A stretch of 64,000 bases of DNA from Angiostrongylus vasorum (GCA_018806985.1 JADANN010000443.1:3284667-3348666), one strand, 5' to 3'. Shown: positions 33,936 through 45,721, numbered from the stretch's first letter. The notes: a model not told the origin generated them from the letters alone. Program-made: numbers and translations.

Positions 33936-34846
33936 GTTTCTCATCTCACTGACATTTACAATACATCCCATACATAAGCAAGCACATCTCCGGATATGTG
34001 GGTAATTGTTTGCATAGCAAAAAATATTCTGGTGAGCTAAACATACTTACCTACTTAGATACTCAATGACCTATCTTTGTATTTATGGCGAGTTTCAGAA
34101 CTTCTTTGATTCACTTTGCTGCTAACCATAATTCGTGGATGTGGTCGGGTTCGAACATGGATTCCGCAGCGAATTCAAAGTCCATAATTTTCTTTATTTA
34201 TTAAGATGTAGAATGCTGGTCCATCCTATCTTCCCATGGAATCCCGAAACAGCCGTGCCTTGCAAGTTTGCCACCGCTAGTGGTGGTTTTTGTTGATCGG
34301 AGAGACGCTTGCCGCTCCACGATTCTAATTCTTTTAGGAGAGCAGCTATTTCTGCTAGGGCACAAGGTCTTACGACTAGTTAACAAACCGCACGAGGATT
34401 ATGTAACAAAGCGAATCCATCTAAGCTCGCGGAACACATAAGTCGATCTGCCACAACAGGAATATTGAACTTCTGTTTTCACAACGGTTCAGTAATATCA
34501 TGTACATTTAGGACCACTAGAACAATCTTTGCAGAAACAAGAAGAAGCAAAATAGGCAAATAGGCGAAAGGCTCTCGGAGGAACGAACAAAGGAGAGTGG
34601 CGAACAACAGTTTCCGGTGGCGAAAAGAAGGCGGTTTTTCATTCTCTACAATACTTTAGCGCTTTTGGCTTGTAAAGGAAAATTACACAACATAGTGAAC
34701 TGGAGACTATGTTGATTTCAGATAAAGGAAATCTAAAGCGCAGACGAACATTCTATGATGCTTTAGAAGCTGTCCGTTATGACAGAAGGAAAAATTTTTC
34801 AAAAATATCAATAAGAATGGGAAGTACACAGGGCTCATGTGACTGA
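33936..34846 (+). CDS. Unidentified gene, three phase-matched exons
   Basis: Exon 33936-34001 (acceptor caattgcag, donor GTAATT) reads FLISLTFTIHPIHKQAHL. Exon 34535-34671 (acceptor atctttgcag, donor GTAAAG) is highly charged: NKKKQNRQIGERLSEERTK, then FPVAKRRRFFILYN. A 50-nt intron with acceptor tgatttcag leads to 34722-34846 (KGNLKRRRTFYDALEAVRYD, stop TGA). Phases match at both junctions. The Arg/Lys clusters could be nuclear localisation signals. Directly upstream, 33787-33935 is an open plus frame (LLVLALYTGQIMGDELTG, FVGGDFELLPMNF) that could be an alternative or additional exon. No family recognised. Confidence 0.5.
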
Positions 34847-35025
34847 GGGAAGCAAAACGTCACAGTTCTCGTCATTAAGTTCTACCTTAGCCTTAAAATC
34901 ATCTTGAAAATGAATCGGTCGTCCTCCAAAAGAATGTTCTGCAGGTGACCGATCTATTTAAATTGTAGAAAATCCTTTGAAGCAGTGAATCCGTTTGCTT
35001 CTCCCTACATTCTCTGAGCTCTCAG

Positions 35026-35106
35026 TCGTTTTCCTCAAATGAAAAACAGTTGAGAGAACAAGAAGAACTTCACTCGATGGATTTATCCAACGATATTAAG
35101 TGTTAG
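35026..35106 (+). CDS. Candidate terminal exon
   Basis: After acceptor gagctctcag the frame reads SFSSNEKQLREQEELHSMDL to a TAG at 35104. It is hydrophilic and glutamate-rich, on the same strand as the gene ending at 34846, but its phase does not fit the donors seen there. Confidence 0.35.
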   Translation, partial: SFSSNEKQLREQEELHSMDLSNDIKC

Positions 35107-35109
35107 GCT

Positions 35110-35455
35110 TCTTAGATCCTCTTCAAAGTGATATCTTCATGATTACTGGTCTTAGGGAAAAACGTCGCAGTGCCTGCGAAATGAAAGTGAAATGTCAAAT
35201 CATCCGGTGCTTAGAAAAGAAATTAATGGAAGAGAGAGTGGTCGGAAAACAAAAACATTAATCACTAAAGTGAGATATGAGGTGATTGACACAAAAAAAT
35301 GCGCTCAGGTAAACAATCCTTTGTCAATAGATAAACTGAATGAAGAGGGAGCGTGAAGTAATCACGTGCTTTTCGAATGATCGACACTCAACAACTACTG
35401 AATAATTGAGTACCTCGTAGAAATTTCCATTCAATTAAACATATTTAATTAATTT
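35110..35455. other. No supported feature
   Basis: No exon or repeat recognised before the decayed SINE B at 35460. Confidence 0.35.
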
Positions 35456-35459
35456 CATT

Positions 35460-35785
35460 TCACTTTAAATGACTCGACTTCAAAGAACACCCAGATTTTA
35501 GTACTTCTTTCATACGATTCGTTTCATCACATCCGTTATCCACGAAGGACATCGGACTTGTATGTGGATTTGGCTACTGTTTGAGGCTTTTTTTCATGAC
35601 TGCTGTTGAACGTTGATCGAGTAGTTTTTTTCCTTAAATTCTGGAAGAACCGTTCTAGAGCGTTCTCAGTTCTCCATCACAGGTACTCGCCATCTTTTGT
35701 GGATCGTAAGAAGCATGTCTAATACCGATCTCCCAACCGCAGAGGAATGGTTGGCCCGATGCAGCGGTCATGAACGGTATCTGTA
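35460..35785 (-). repeat. SINE B, decayed
   Basis: 'cgattcgtttcatcacatcc', 'ccacgaaggacatcggactt' and 'gagcgttctcagttctcc' follow family B order in minus orientation. The head is poorly preserved. Confidence 0.55.
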
Positions 35786-36229
35786 GCACTCCGGTACCTG
35801 CCACACAATCTCAAATATGGGCGCGGGAATTAAAAACACGGTTAAGAATAAAATGCGAAGGCTGAAAAGTGGCAGTAGAGAGCAAATACAGAAATGACCA
35901 GGTACCATTGACCAGGAAAGATGGAAAGGAAGAGAAAATGGATATCGTATGCAGAATTTGAGGCATTTGTTCAATTTCAATGAATAAACTACATAACAGA
36001 CAACTAAAGAATATACAGATAACGATAAGAGACAGAACTGAGCATGAGCAATAAGAGATGGGTGAAATACAAGGGTGAAAAAAAAGTAACAAGACTATGA
36101 AATACTGGCAGAATCAAAAGCACTAAAACTCCTCATCAGATGGTAATAATGAGTTTACTTTAAAAAAGAATCTCCATTTAAGCCACTAAAATGGGAACTA
36201 TCTGAGATTATTGTGCAAAACACTGGTTG

Positions 36230-36485
36230 ATCCTTACTGCTTGCGCCTTGCATTTGACTCCATCAAGAATCATAGAGATGGATGAGTGCATAACTGGCTT
36301 ATGACATGACTTATGGTGCCCTACCGATATATTAAATGAGTGTTCCTATTCTATCGGACAGACCCGGTACCAATTACCTGAACCCGGAAGGACGAAAGGC
36401 TTAGTGAGCACGGAGCGAAGGATCGTACTTCCCTACTGATTCTGGGTGTATTTCAGGGCGCTTTTATAATGTGTCATCTGCGCCG
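36230..36485 (-). repeat. SINE A, decayed
   Basis: 'gcgccttgcatttgactcca', 'ggtgccctaccgatatatta' and 'ggtaccaatt...cccggaa' follow A in minus orientation, ending near 'catctgcgccgtg'. Confidence 0.6.
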
Positions 36486-36544
36486 TGATTTGAGATTAAA
36501 GGATTTATTTCACACCATTCCTCGAAATTCTGCCACCCCTGAAA

Positions 36545-37445
36545 ACGTCATGTGGACACTGGAATGTGAAAATATGGGAGTGGAAATCGATGGTCGGCAA
36601 TTACACCATCTTCGCTTTTTCTGATGCCATCGTTCTTATAACACCAAACACTAGTGAAGCCGAACGAATGCTTGCCTATTTTGATAAAGCCTGTGGAAAG
36701 ATTGGTCTTCGACTAAATCTCACAAAAACGATGTTCATGAGGAACGGATTGGTTTCGTATGGCCCCATTCACACTCAACGGAACGAATATCTCCGAGTGC
36801 TCCAGTTACGTCTATCTAGATTGGGAAATCAACATGATGAACGACTTAGTTTAAGAGTTCGGCAGAAGGAAATGAGCAGCTTGGGAAGCTTTCAAGAGCA
36901 TCGAGGACGTAGTGAAAAGAACAAAGAACACCCGATTTCGTGCCCACTTTTTCGACTCAACGATTCTTCCTGCCACAAGGCATGTGTCAGAAACACGGTC
37001 GCCACGTAAGCAGCATGAAGAGCCACTCAGCATTATTGAACGTGTAGTCGGAAGGACGATGGTAGGAGTATCCCGTTCAATAGAAATGAAGGGAAGGATC
37101 CGGAGCTCCGACCACGTTCAACGATCAAAAAATCGAAAACACCATTCTGTGCGCCAAGCTGTCGAAGATAAGGTGGGCGGGACATGTAATGGATATAAAC
37201 GACAATCGATGGACAAGATCCTTTAGTGAATGGATTCCTAGAGATGTCAAACGTGCTGCAGAAACACCACCAACTTGATTATCATTGTTCTTCACGAAAA
37301 CCCTAAAAGAAAGGTATGATGCTCAACGAGCCTCTAGAGCGAGCAGAACACGCTGGTTTACTGTTGCACGCGATAGGAAGAAATGGCAGATTTACTGGCG
37401 TTTAGTCAAGTCACTTGGCGATCAACGGGACCGCAGGTGATACAG
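36545..37445 (+). mobile_element. RTE-type LINE relic, RT C-terminal part
   Basis: 36566-37009 retains FSDAIVLITPNTSEAERML (the FADD motif decayed to FSDA), KACGKIGLRLNLTKTMFMRN and NEYLRVLQL. Later frames give ARFF-type RAHFFDSTILPATRHVSET, SIIERVVGRTMVGVSRS, IRSSDHVQRSK and an 'IRWAGHVMD' region near 37165. This is the thumb and C-terminus of an RTE reverse transcriptase, distinct from the endonuclease half at 24 kb. Frameshifts make it dead. Confidence 0.8.
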
Positions 37446-37449
37446 GTGA

Positions 37450-38110
37450 TTTCACGTCATATGTAGAAATTTGACTTATTCCCGTGATCACTGATAAGTT
37501 CAAGAGGCATCACGATTTATTGTGAACTGTTGGTGCATCTTTGTGCGCCTGCAGCTCTTTTATAACTGGTGCTGATTCTCGCTCACCAATGAATTGGTAG
37601 AACAACCTACATTAAATCAAAAAAATCCTTTAATGATGTGGTGAGTGCATTGTTTTCAAACGGTAGAGCATTGTTTCACAACGCCTCACGGTGACGCTTT
37701 AGCTACGTGGCTTTCATTAGAGCTTGGAAATTTTCGAACAGTGGTAAGAACTTTCTCTGGAACACTATTCTCTGCAGGAATACCTCAGCAGGCAGTAGCA
37801 CAGTCCTATGAAATTAGGCAAAATGATATTATTATAACTACTTTTACTATTATTTAGCAAACATATTAAGTGGTTTTACTATTCCGCCACAGTTCAAGAG
37901 ATCATCATCTAGGCAAAAAACCCTAAAGGTAATATGAGCTTCTTGGCACCACGAACTGGGTCAAGATCACATCAATTCGTTGGATTATAATTCCATCATC
38001 TGACAGTTGAGTGTCCACCACTCATAAAGAATGGTGTGCGAGCCCCAATATGAGGTAAAGCGCTCTCAGATTAGGGAATACATGCAGTTGTTGGTCCCCG
38101 GAGGTCACAG
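37450..38110. other. No firm gene
   Basis: A plus frame at 37645-37857 (HCFTTPHGDALATWLSLELG) encloses a GT...CTCTGCAG pair only 34 nt apart, shorter than usual nematode introns. Left unassigned. Confidence 0.25.
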
Positions 38111-38120
38111 AGAGACCTAC

Positions 38121-38231
38121 CATCACGGAATTGGCTTCTTTCAAGCACAGAATCGGTTTTTGAGCTTTGAATTAAACAAGGATATGCTACAGATGTAATT
38201 TTCAGTTTCGTTCTCAGTTCAAGTTGCCGAG
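38121..38231 (-). CDS. Candidate internal exon
   Basis: Acceptor attatccag and donor GTAGGT bound 36 full codons: RQLELRTKLKITSVAYPCLI, then QSSKTDSVLERSQFRD. No partner exon was assigned. Confidence 0.4.
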
Positions 38232-38272
38232 CTGGATAATTGAACCACCCCATGTAGAGTGCGGTTCGATAG

Positions 38273-38597
38273 CAAGGAATGTCCTACTGTGATGACGTAA
38301 GAAGACCTTACTAAACCTGCCTTAGGGCTAGTCAGATTCAGTGTTTGATTTGCAGGGTCATCCATATATAAGGCTGTGTGGTGAGACAACCGGACAGTAA
38401 AGGACAAATTACTGAAAGCGAAATTTTACGACAACTTATAAAGTATGTTGGATATTTCAGAGCTACAACGCCTGAACTTTCTCTTCAATCACCGTTCTTC
38501 CTACTCTCCTAAAAACCACAAAACACAAGAATTCCAAAATAATCGCCCTGCATCACAGCCAAATCAGGGTGGCCAACAAACATCAATTGAACAATAG
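38273..38597 (+). CDS. Candidate 3' exons of a Q/N-rich protein
   Basis: Three small exons join in phase: 38273-38296 (ends MSYCDD, donor GTAAGA), 38356-38380 (acceptor gatttgcag, GHPYIRLC, donor GTGAGA) and 38461-38597 (acceptor ggatatttcag, LQRLNFLFNHRSSYSPK, then NNRPASQPNQGGQQTSIEQ, stop TAG). The introns are 59 and 80 nt. The tail is rich in Q, N and S. No family recognised. The first exon could contain the start codon or be internal. Confidence 0.5.
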
Positions 38598-38754
38598 GGC
38601 CCTTGTCGTACACATGAATAATATTTTCCCATTAAATTAACGTAGGCGCAATCGCACATCCATCCTGCATTCACGTCGACTCAGACGGAATTCCATTACG
38701 CCACTTGAGCACTTTTAGCTCTCATCGGCGTAAAAAGCTACAGTTACTACACGT

Positions 38755-39120
38755 TTTCTATTTATTTTATTTTACACGAGTCGTCTTGATCCCACCACTT
38801 ATCACAATCGATTCGTTTCCCTGCATCCACCATCCACAAAGGTCTTCCAAGTTTTACGTGTAGCTTCGGCTGTTAGCTGAGGATTTTCATTTCATCTTGA
38901 ATGTCGTAGAATGCTGGTCGAGTCGATTTTTCCTGCAGTGATGAGATAACCGGGCTGGAGCATCCCCAGTTGGACTGCAGAGAGCGATCTTTTTCCCTGA
39001 CAAGTCCGGCACCAGTTTCTCGACCTTGGAGGGATAAAAGGTTTGGTTAGCCCGTAGCTGGATCGAACCAGCACCGTTCTTGTGATGGATGGCATTACTA
39101 CCACTGTGCTATCCGACCCC
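38755..39120 (-). repeat. SINE B copy
   Basis: Complete minus copy with A-rich 3' end (rc at 38757-38775), body and head 'ccactgtgctatccgacccc'. B box rc 'tggatcgaaccagcacc'. Confidence 0.8.
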
Positions 39121-39129
39121 TGTTAGTAC

Positions 39130-40430
39130 ACGATGGTCTTGAAAAATTTAGAACAGAAGACCGAAATGAGAGTAAAAAACCGTAAATCCGTGATATTGTG
39201 TGCAACATGCTTCCTCAATGAGAATTCGTTCGCCGCGAAGAAGAAGAATCGTCGCCGAATATGAGAATAGCCTAGCAGCACAGGTCATGCATTGGTGAAA
39301 ATGGATATTTACATAAAGAAAGAAATGCGTAGAAGAAACACAGAAACACGTGCTGCCTTTGAAGCGGAAAAGCAACCACTTAACTGGCAGGCTTAGAACT
39401 TCGCATTCAGCTTGTTGACTTTGCAGTCTTTGAGCGATCTATTTATTCATCGGAGACCCATGCTTACATCTCAGTCACGTTAAGAATTTTGTCCATCTCA
39501 TCCACAAAGCATAAGATTGGGTTGGAAAACGCAATTTTTACTGAGGCCTTCGAAAAGATCTCATCTTCGAGAGATGGGAAAACACATTGGAAAGTAGCTT
39601 GGCCGACAATGTAATTAGAATACACAGTGATATGTGGATTAGAAGTGAATCAACTTTTTAAAGGAAAGCCATGCACGATTTATGGACCATAGAAATGCCA
39701 TGTCATATCGTGTGAACCCGTAGAAGTCATTATCTCTAAGCCAATAGAGAAATATTCTGGAGACTGCATCAATCGTGAACACGCGCCGTAGAAGTATCCA
39801 GCGAGCACTATTGTTTTTATTGCGTTATTAATATTATTGTTCTTATTAGTACCACTACCTCAGTAATACGGTAAATGGAAATGTGGTAAAAGCAACTACA
39901 AGAGATCAGAACTTCGAAGCATATCTGTCGCGATATGCCAGCGACTTTCTGACCAAATACAACAAAGTTTACTAAGTGCTTAAAAGATTTCCAGCATTCA
40001 GTCCGAAGAATAGGAGCTTAAAGATCATCATCACATCCCACATGTTCTTAGCAAAAGCACGACATGTTCTCGCCATCTTATTCCGAAAAATTTGGCTTCA
40101 GTTTAAAAAAATGGTACTCTCAGGGTGTAGCAATTTGTGCAAGTAAACTAACCAAAAGAAAGAGAATGCAAAAAGAGGTTGCGAATAAGAAGGACGAGTA
40201 AGCTAATACTCGAAGAATCATTTCAGCTAGCTTAACAGCTGAGCGACATCGCTGAGGATGCATCTATGAATAGGACAAATCATGCATGCAACCAAAATCA
40301 ACATCATCTACGCTTCGAGGGAAGCAATGCACACACACATGTCCTGAAAACATTATCGTGCACACGCTGCTATTTAGCACTTTTTTTCTATGGGAGTAGA
40401 CGTGGGCGGAATTAGAATAAGATAACGCAA
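39130..40430. other. No firm gene
   Basis: A plus frame near 39298-39396 (MDIYIKKEMRRRNTETRAAF, stop TAG) is protein-like without convincing splice sites. The rest has no recognised feature. Confidence 0.25.
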
Positions 40431-40437
40431 TTTTTCC

Positions 40438-40596
40438 ATGCTGCGAAGGCGTCAGAATGAGAGCGGTGCTTCCGAGCTGACGGACGAGCTGACGATGAAT
40501 AAACTTGAGGCAATCGCAATGATTGAGAACAGGTTGACGATTGCGAGCCGAACGAGAGAGCGAGAAAATCAGAGCTCTATGGCAATGAAGAAATAA
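40438..40596 (+). CDS. Candidate small coding exon, coiled-coil-like
   Basis: A plus frame from ATG 40438 to TAA 40594 (52 codons): MLRRRQNESGASELTDELTM, KLEAIAMIENRLTIASRT. The charged heptad-like pattern and higher GC favour this frame over the antisense 123-codon frame at 40264-40635. Start and splice sites are unclear. Confidence 0.3.
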   Translation: MLRRRQNESGASELTDELTMNKLEAIAMIENRLTIASRTRERENQSSMAMKK

Positions 40597-40849
40597 CTTA
40601 TGCAAGCGATGAGCGATAAATTTCGTTGGATTCAATCGCTATTCATTTAAAGTTGCCCTCAGAGGTATGTGTAGTGCAAAACGAAGAACATAAGACTTCA
40701 AATAGACAAGCTACTGATCGACATTGAACGAATATGGTTTGTTTGGTGAGTCAGTCGGAATCGAATCACTGCTCATGGCTCCAGCTGTATTGACGTACTG
40801 CAATGAGGTCAGTAAATTGCAACCCATTGCAATTTAGGTGAAAAAAAAA

Positions 40850-40925
40850 TGGCGCATGTATTATAATGGTTAGGGTTATCCTGTAACTGAAGGTACTGGT
40901 GGATCCGATCCAGATTAAGAGGCAG
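40850..40925 (+). repeat. SINE A head fragment
   Basis: 'ggcgcatgtattataatggt' plus 'tagggttatcctgta' and 'ctggtggatccgatcc' retain A-box and B-box spacing. Confidence 0.45.
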
Positions 40926-41046
40926 AAGATTCTCTGAGGAATGATAAAGCAGAGAACTTTCTTCAAATATATACCCTTTTTCACTTCTATGGTCCGTCCA
41001 GCTGACGACGGTAGTGCGCCGTATTCTTTGAATATGTAGGGATTCC

Positions 41047-41052
41047 TTTATT
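41047..41052 (-). promoter_or_regulatory. Poly(A) signal
   Basis: AATAAA on the minus strand, 44 nt after the stop codon of the exon at 41096-41235. Confidence 0.5.
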
Positions 41053-41095
41053 TCCTGTAGTGGAACTCAGCTATAATTTAGCAATTTGTTCTTCG

Positions 41096-41235
41096 CTATT
41101 CAAAAACGAAGATACTGGTGTTTGATGAGTGGTGCTCAGTCAGAAGTGTCGAATTTCTCTCGATGAACTGCGGACGAGTTGGCGACAATCCGCCGAGCTC
41201 GTTGCATCGGAAACAAGATGAGGCCTTAATAGGGC
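41096..41235 (-). CDS. Candidate terminal exon with poly(A) signal
   Basis: Acceptor gagcacattcag, then PIKASSCFRCNELGGLSPTR, RPQFIERNSTLLTEHHSSNT, SIFVFE and stop. The CFRC pair could be half of a metal-binding site. Upstream exons were not identified. AATAAA follows at the expected distance. Confidence 0.5.
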
Positions 41236-42245
41236 CTGAATGTGCTCGATGCGATTTACTGGCAAAAAATGGTTGATGATATGCCACGATAGATTCGACC
41301 TCTATCAGCTATGAATGGTAGTACTACTACTGTTAATGTTATTAATGTCTATTACTGCTAAAATTTTCAACAAAACGATTCGGAGAAAGTCTTGGATAAA
41401 TATAATTGCAAAGGTATAATAAGGTCATCGACGACTTGACCATCCATTGGTTTCGTTTTGTTTTGTTTCCTTTCTTAATCTAATGAGTGCCATTCACATT
41501 ATTTACATTTCTTCTCTTCTGCTAATAGAACTTTTTACTTTTTTGTTGTTGGTACTTACTTCTTTCCAGCACTACTAATCGTAATGGAAGTTTGAAATAG
41601 TAGTAATCGTAGTGGACTAGTAATCTGCGCAAGACCGATAGTATGCTCTACTCTGCTATGAAGATAAGCTATACTTAGTCGGTAATATGCCGTGCTCTTC
41701 CAGAGTGGATATTGACTACTCCGGAAACCGAACCCGGATCAGACGGGCGACCATTCAAACAGAGAAGTAGAAGACGTGAAAACAAAGCATGCATGAGAAA
41801 TAACCAAACTTTGACAAGTCCAAGAGAACTTTTCAAGTATTCGAATTGAAATCTTTTTCGAAAGAAAACATCATAAGGTGTCTTTTGTAAATTGGCAATT
41901 CGTAAATCGAATAGAGAGGAACAGCACTGGTTAGAAACAACATTTGACAAAGCCTCATAAGCAGATAATTGCCGGTTTCCGAAATGTCTCTAATTCACTG
42001 ACGTCTGGGTTTCGGCTGCACTTCAAACACTACTTTTTCGACATATCGACATACATTCATCTGTTTCGGCAGTTTCCGTGGACTGATTCAATTCCCCTAC
42101 CGTAGAAGATCTCATTCGAGACAACGAAAATCTCTTAGGTTCAGCTCAAAACACGTAAACTGAGTATTTTGCCTGAGGCAGCGCTTGCGTTAGCACAACA
42201 TCTCCGATTTAATAAAATTAGTAGCGCCCCCAGGGATGATCGTCG

Positions 42246-42705
42246 TCAGTGACGGATCGGTTTGGGCTGAAGGGTTTTTGAGTTCCAAGCAGCGACAAAA
42301 CCCACTTTGAAATGTAAGTCTTCTAGTGACCTAGGTTTTCTAATCTTCAGAAACAAAGTCGTTTTTCTCTTAACATGATCTCTTATAGTTGAAATTTCTA
42401 GCAGAATCAAGAAGAATATCAACGATTTCCAATAGTTCAAACGTTGTTCTTAGTGAGTTACGGCAAACGATTGGAAGGCAAAGGCAACATTTGAAAAAAA
42501 AAGAACTAACGCCCTTATGACTTTAACACATAAAAAACCTCAGACCACTTTCTTCTCCCGTATTTATGACCAGCGGCACTCAATTTTCGAAACAGATGAA
42601 ATGTGCCATTAATCGTAAGAAAAAGCTGCTTTACAACGATGTGTGTTTTCGGGTTAGAGCAGGTTTTCTGATGAACTACATGAGAAAGCTGTTCTAAATA
42701 GTTCA
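42246..42705 (-). CDS. Two candidate coding stretches
   Basis: 42690-42515 contains LSHVVHQKTCSNPKTHIVV, LFLTINGTFHLFRKLSAAG, HKYGRRKWSEVFYVLKS and stop. 42396-42246 (acceptor gattctgctag) contains IRDHVKRKTTLFLKIRKPRS, KVGFVAAWNSKTLQPKPIRH and stop, with ATTAAA about 40 nt beyond. The phases of the two do not match with the donors seen, so they may be separate or decayed. Confidence 0.3.
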
Positions 42706-43504
42706 TAACAGACAAAGTTTTGTGTCTTCACGCCCATTACTTTCTATTTACATCTCATTTGTTGGAGCACTTTTTAGAAGTACTTAGTCACAATGACGAC
42801 GATAATGCTCATGCTAAGCCACGCCTATGTTTTTCATTACAACCTCACCATGTGAGCAGCTGAAATAACAAGGAAGAACTTTGTGTTTACGTAGTACCAA
42901 TAGATTTTGGAAGTCAGAAATAGACGAATGACGAAAATCATTGCTAGTCTGGGTGAGAGGGCTCTAATCTATTCAAGTTATGTTATTCCTTTATTAGAGT
43001 GTTCAAAAAAGTTTCCGAAGGTCGTCAAGTTCAAGTGAATACCATGTTTTGGATATTAAAATCGAATCATGGGATTAGATTGATCCCATGCCATTGTTTT
43101 CACCAGTGATTTTTTGTAGCTTCTTAAAAGAAACTGTTTCAAATAAAGGAAAAGTCCACAATGTTTTAATTTTCATTTATTGGCTACTCTTTTTCACGGC
43201 AGAATACGATGTGAGTTGCAACCACAAGGATGCTCAGACATGAGCAGAACTCGGAACCGCAATTGGGCTTCAAAGCTATTTTTTGAAAGGAGAGTCGCGG
43301 GTTGGAAGCCATTTGAGGCTTCTAGTTTGGCTCTTATCTTGGCACCCAGAAAGCGGACAACTTTCGTAGTAAAAGAATGAGTGACAACTGCTATCACCAC
43401 CACGTGCTAGCGATCCTAATAGGGAATAGTATTTAAAGGGAACGTATGAAGTTGCGACCGCTGTAGTAGTTTAATTCTCATTTACTTCACTAAAAAGAGC
43501 CATG

Positions 43505-43800
43505 CGTGCAGTGCGGTGGTTAGAGCATTCCTGGTAACTCATTCGGCAGTAGGTTGGACACTATGCTGTGAGCAAACTAAGCCCTCAATCCTTTTGGGAT
43601 AGGGATATCAGTATCAAGCCCGTCTCAGAGGATAAAAACACTAAACTGATGCATCGATGGATCAATGTATGTCGTTCGAAATGTCAGAATCGCCACTCAG
43701 TCCAAATATGCATTCAAACTGGTCTAGGAAGGTTGATAATGTCAAAAGCACGGTGCATCGCTAAGGGATTCATCAAAGCCGGACGCTCTATCTTTCACCA
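43505..43800 (+). repeat. SINE A, decayed
   Basis: Head 'catgcgtgcagtgcggtggt' with 'tagagcattcctgg', body 'gatgcatcgatggatcaatg' and tail 'cggtgcatcgctaagggatt'. Plus orientation. Confidence 0.55.
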
Positions 43801-44698
43801 TTCATCAGAAGTAAGAGACTCGCAGTCAGTAAATCAATCATTGGAAATTTAGAGTTTCACATTAGTTCGACGGGGATTATAAATAATTGTATAGCTCACG
43901 CATGTAAAAACGGTTCCTCTGTGAAGCTAATCCATCATCGGTGACTTGCGGGCGCAGTGTGGTCGAGTCGTTAGGCCGATCATTGCGTTGCGCCGCTATT
44001 TCGCAAGGGCTATTTTATGAATGCAACTGTTAGATCTCTACACTCTCCACCTGTATCACCTATTCCCCGCTAGTCAACAAATAACCCGAGTTACTACCAG
44101 AAAACTTCGTTTGACCCAATCGCTCACCAGAGTGGCATGAGGGGACATGAAGAGCGCCACACTCCTTTAGTTTAATTTATTCTCTATTTTTTTTTGAAGA
44201 GGAATAACCACCGGTGGTTCATGTAGGTACTTCCCTATAATTTGATCATATTAAGTGGCATTTGGCTTGTAGTCTTCATCCACAGAGAATTAAAATAGAA
44301 AAGGACACTCTTATTTGTCACAATATCTTAAATCTTATTTGCTGCTTATTCTTTTTTTCACTATAGAGTGCTATTTGAAATGCGATGCTGAGACGTGAGT
44401 AAAACTCGAGACTACAGTTGGGTTTCGAACAATCGTTTATCCTTACCTGGGAATTTGAGTGATACCCACTACACCAACTATTACACGGATACCATTCCCC
44501 TTGACGGGTAATTGCTGATAGCATCAATAGAGGGAAAAACATGGCTGAGAGCAAGGAAAATCAGCTGCCATTTGTATTACATGGATTGAATAGTAAATAT
44601 TAGAAAGACATCGACTGAGAACCAAGTAGGCGTCTGTTACACTCCATGCTTGTATAACAAATTCACGTATTACCAAGATTAAATTTGTCTACGTTTAG

Positions 44699-45720
44699 TT
44701 CGAAATTCATTTCAATACTACGACTACGTTGGGAGCGGACAACCAAATTGTTAGTGATGCCGTGTTATACACGCAAACTCCCTGGTTCGAGTTCACAATG
44801 AACGACATTACGGAGAAAAAGCGAAACATCATTAGCAACTGGCACAAATCGGTAGACTTTCGACGATGGCGAAAGCAAAACATTGAACTGAATGAAAAAA
44901 AAAGAATGTGAGTATAGAAGGATCTGAGCGGTACGCGGTCATATAAGAAAAATAAGAAAAAAAGTGTCTGCATGTCATCACCGAAAACGAATGAAACTAA
45001 TATTAGTCTACTCCTCAACTTTACATTCAACTTTTAAACAGAGATCATCGATCAGGTGTTGGTTATCTACGCACTAGTCTATTGTGTTCTAGTTTACCAC
45101 TTAACAACAATAAAGGATGGGGGTAAGGATAAAGCTCTCGGCGTTGATCAATCTCTAAGGGGAGTGTGCCATGCATTCGACTTCATCAAACATCATTCAA
45201 GGTTATCAAATGCATATCTGGCCTTTGTGATGACTTGCAGTGACCTACCAATGTGTCGAGCCAGTGCTTCCATCCTCCCATACAAGAGTGGTACCAATTT
45301 ATCGAGCTTGTAGGGATGGAATGCTTGCTAAGCCGGTGCGCGGGGAACAATCATTGCATCATTTGCATATTGCAATCATTTCAATCATTGGGCTGCATTG
45401 CAGGGCGCCCTAACCATAACACTACACGCAACATCAACAACAATACGGAAGCCAAAAAGTAGGAGCATTTCGTCGACAGGTGTGGGTTTTCCACTTGTCT
45501 GCCGGCCTCTGGCGAAGATCGGTCGGTCGGTCGGGTGGTCGCGGCAGGTGCTCAACGTCGCCGAGTCAGAACGGCCGGCCGGCGGCTGTTCACCCCGAGG
45601 AACAACACGTCGGCCGACCTCAATACGTCGGATACGACGTGTTTTTATAGTATTAGTGCTTTGGAAAACATTAAGTACAGTCGCAAATTGAATGAGCAGA
45701 ATAGAATGATTGACGAATAA
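44699..45720 (+). CDS. 3' part of an unidentified gene, two exons
   Basis: Exon 44699-44907 (acceptor ctacgtttag, consensus donor GTGAGT) is open throughout: FEIHFNTTTTLGADNQIVSD, YTQTPWFEFTMNDITEKKRN, WHKSVDFRRWRKQNIELNEK. It ends with 2 nt of a codon, and the exon at 45480-45720 (acceptor gtcgacag) starts with 1 nt. The latter reads CGFSTCLPASGEDRSVGR, RRRVRTAGRRLFTPRNNTS, then ALENIKYSRKLNEQNRMIDE and stop. AATAAA overlaps the stop codon. A SINE A sits in the intron. The C-terminus is basic and GC-rich. No family recognised; upstream exons not found. Confidence 0.6.
45115..45420 (-). repeat. SINE A copy in an intron
   Basis: 'ggataaagctctcggcgttg' to the head near 'cattgcagggcgccctaacc'. 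It has a 'cattgcatcatttgcatatt' stretch, probably expanded, near its head. Confidence 0.75.
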
Positions 45721-45721
45721 A
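45716..45721 (+). promoter_or_regulatory. Poly(A) signal overlapping the stop codon
   Basis: The TAA stop at 45718 lies inside AATAAA. This would give a very short 3' UTR unless another signal is used. Confidence 0.4.

Noticed and set aside
37741..37780. 34-nt intron between GTAAGA and CTCTGCAG
   Set aside because: Shorter than normal nematode introns and the frame is open through it.
40264..40635. 123-codon minus frame
   Set aside because: The opposite strand carries a more protein-like charged frame over the same GC-rich stretch; the minus frame is probably its shadow.
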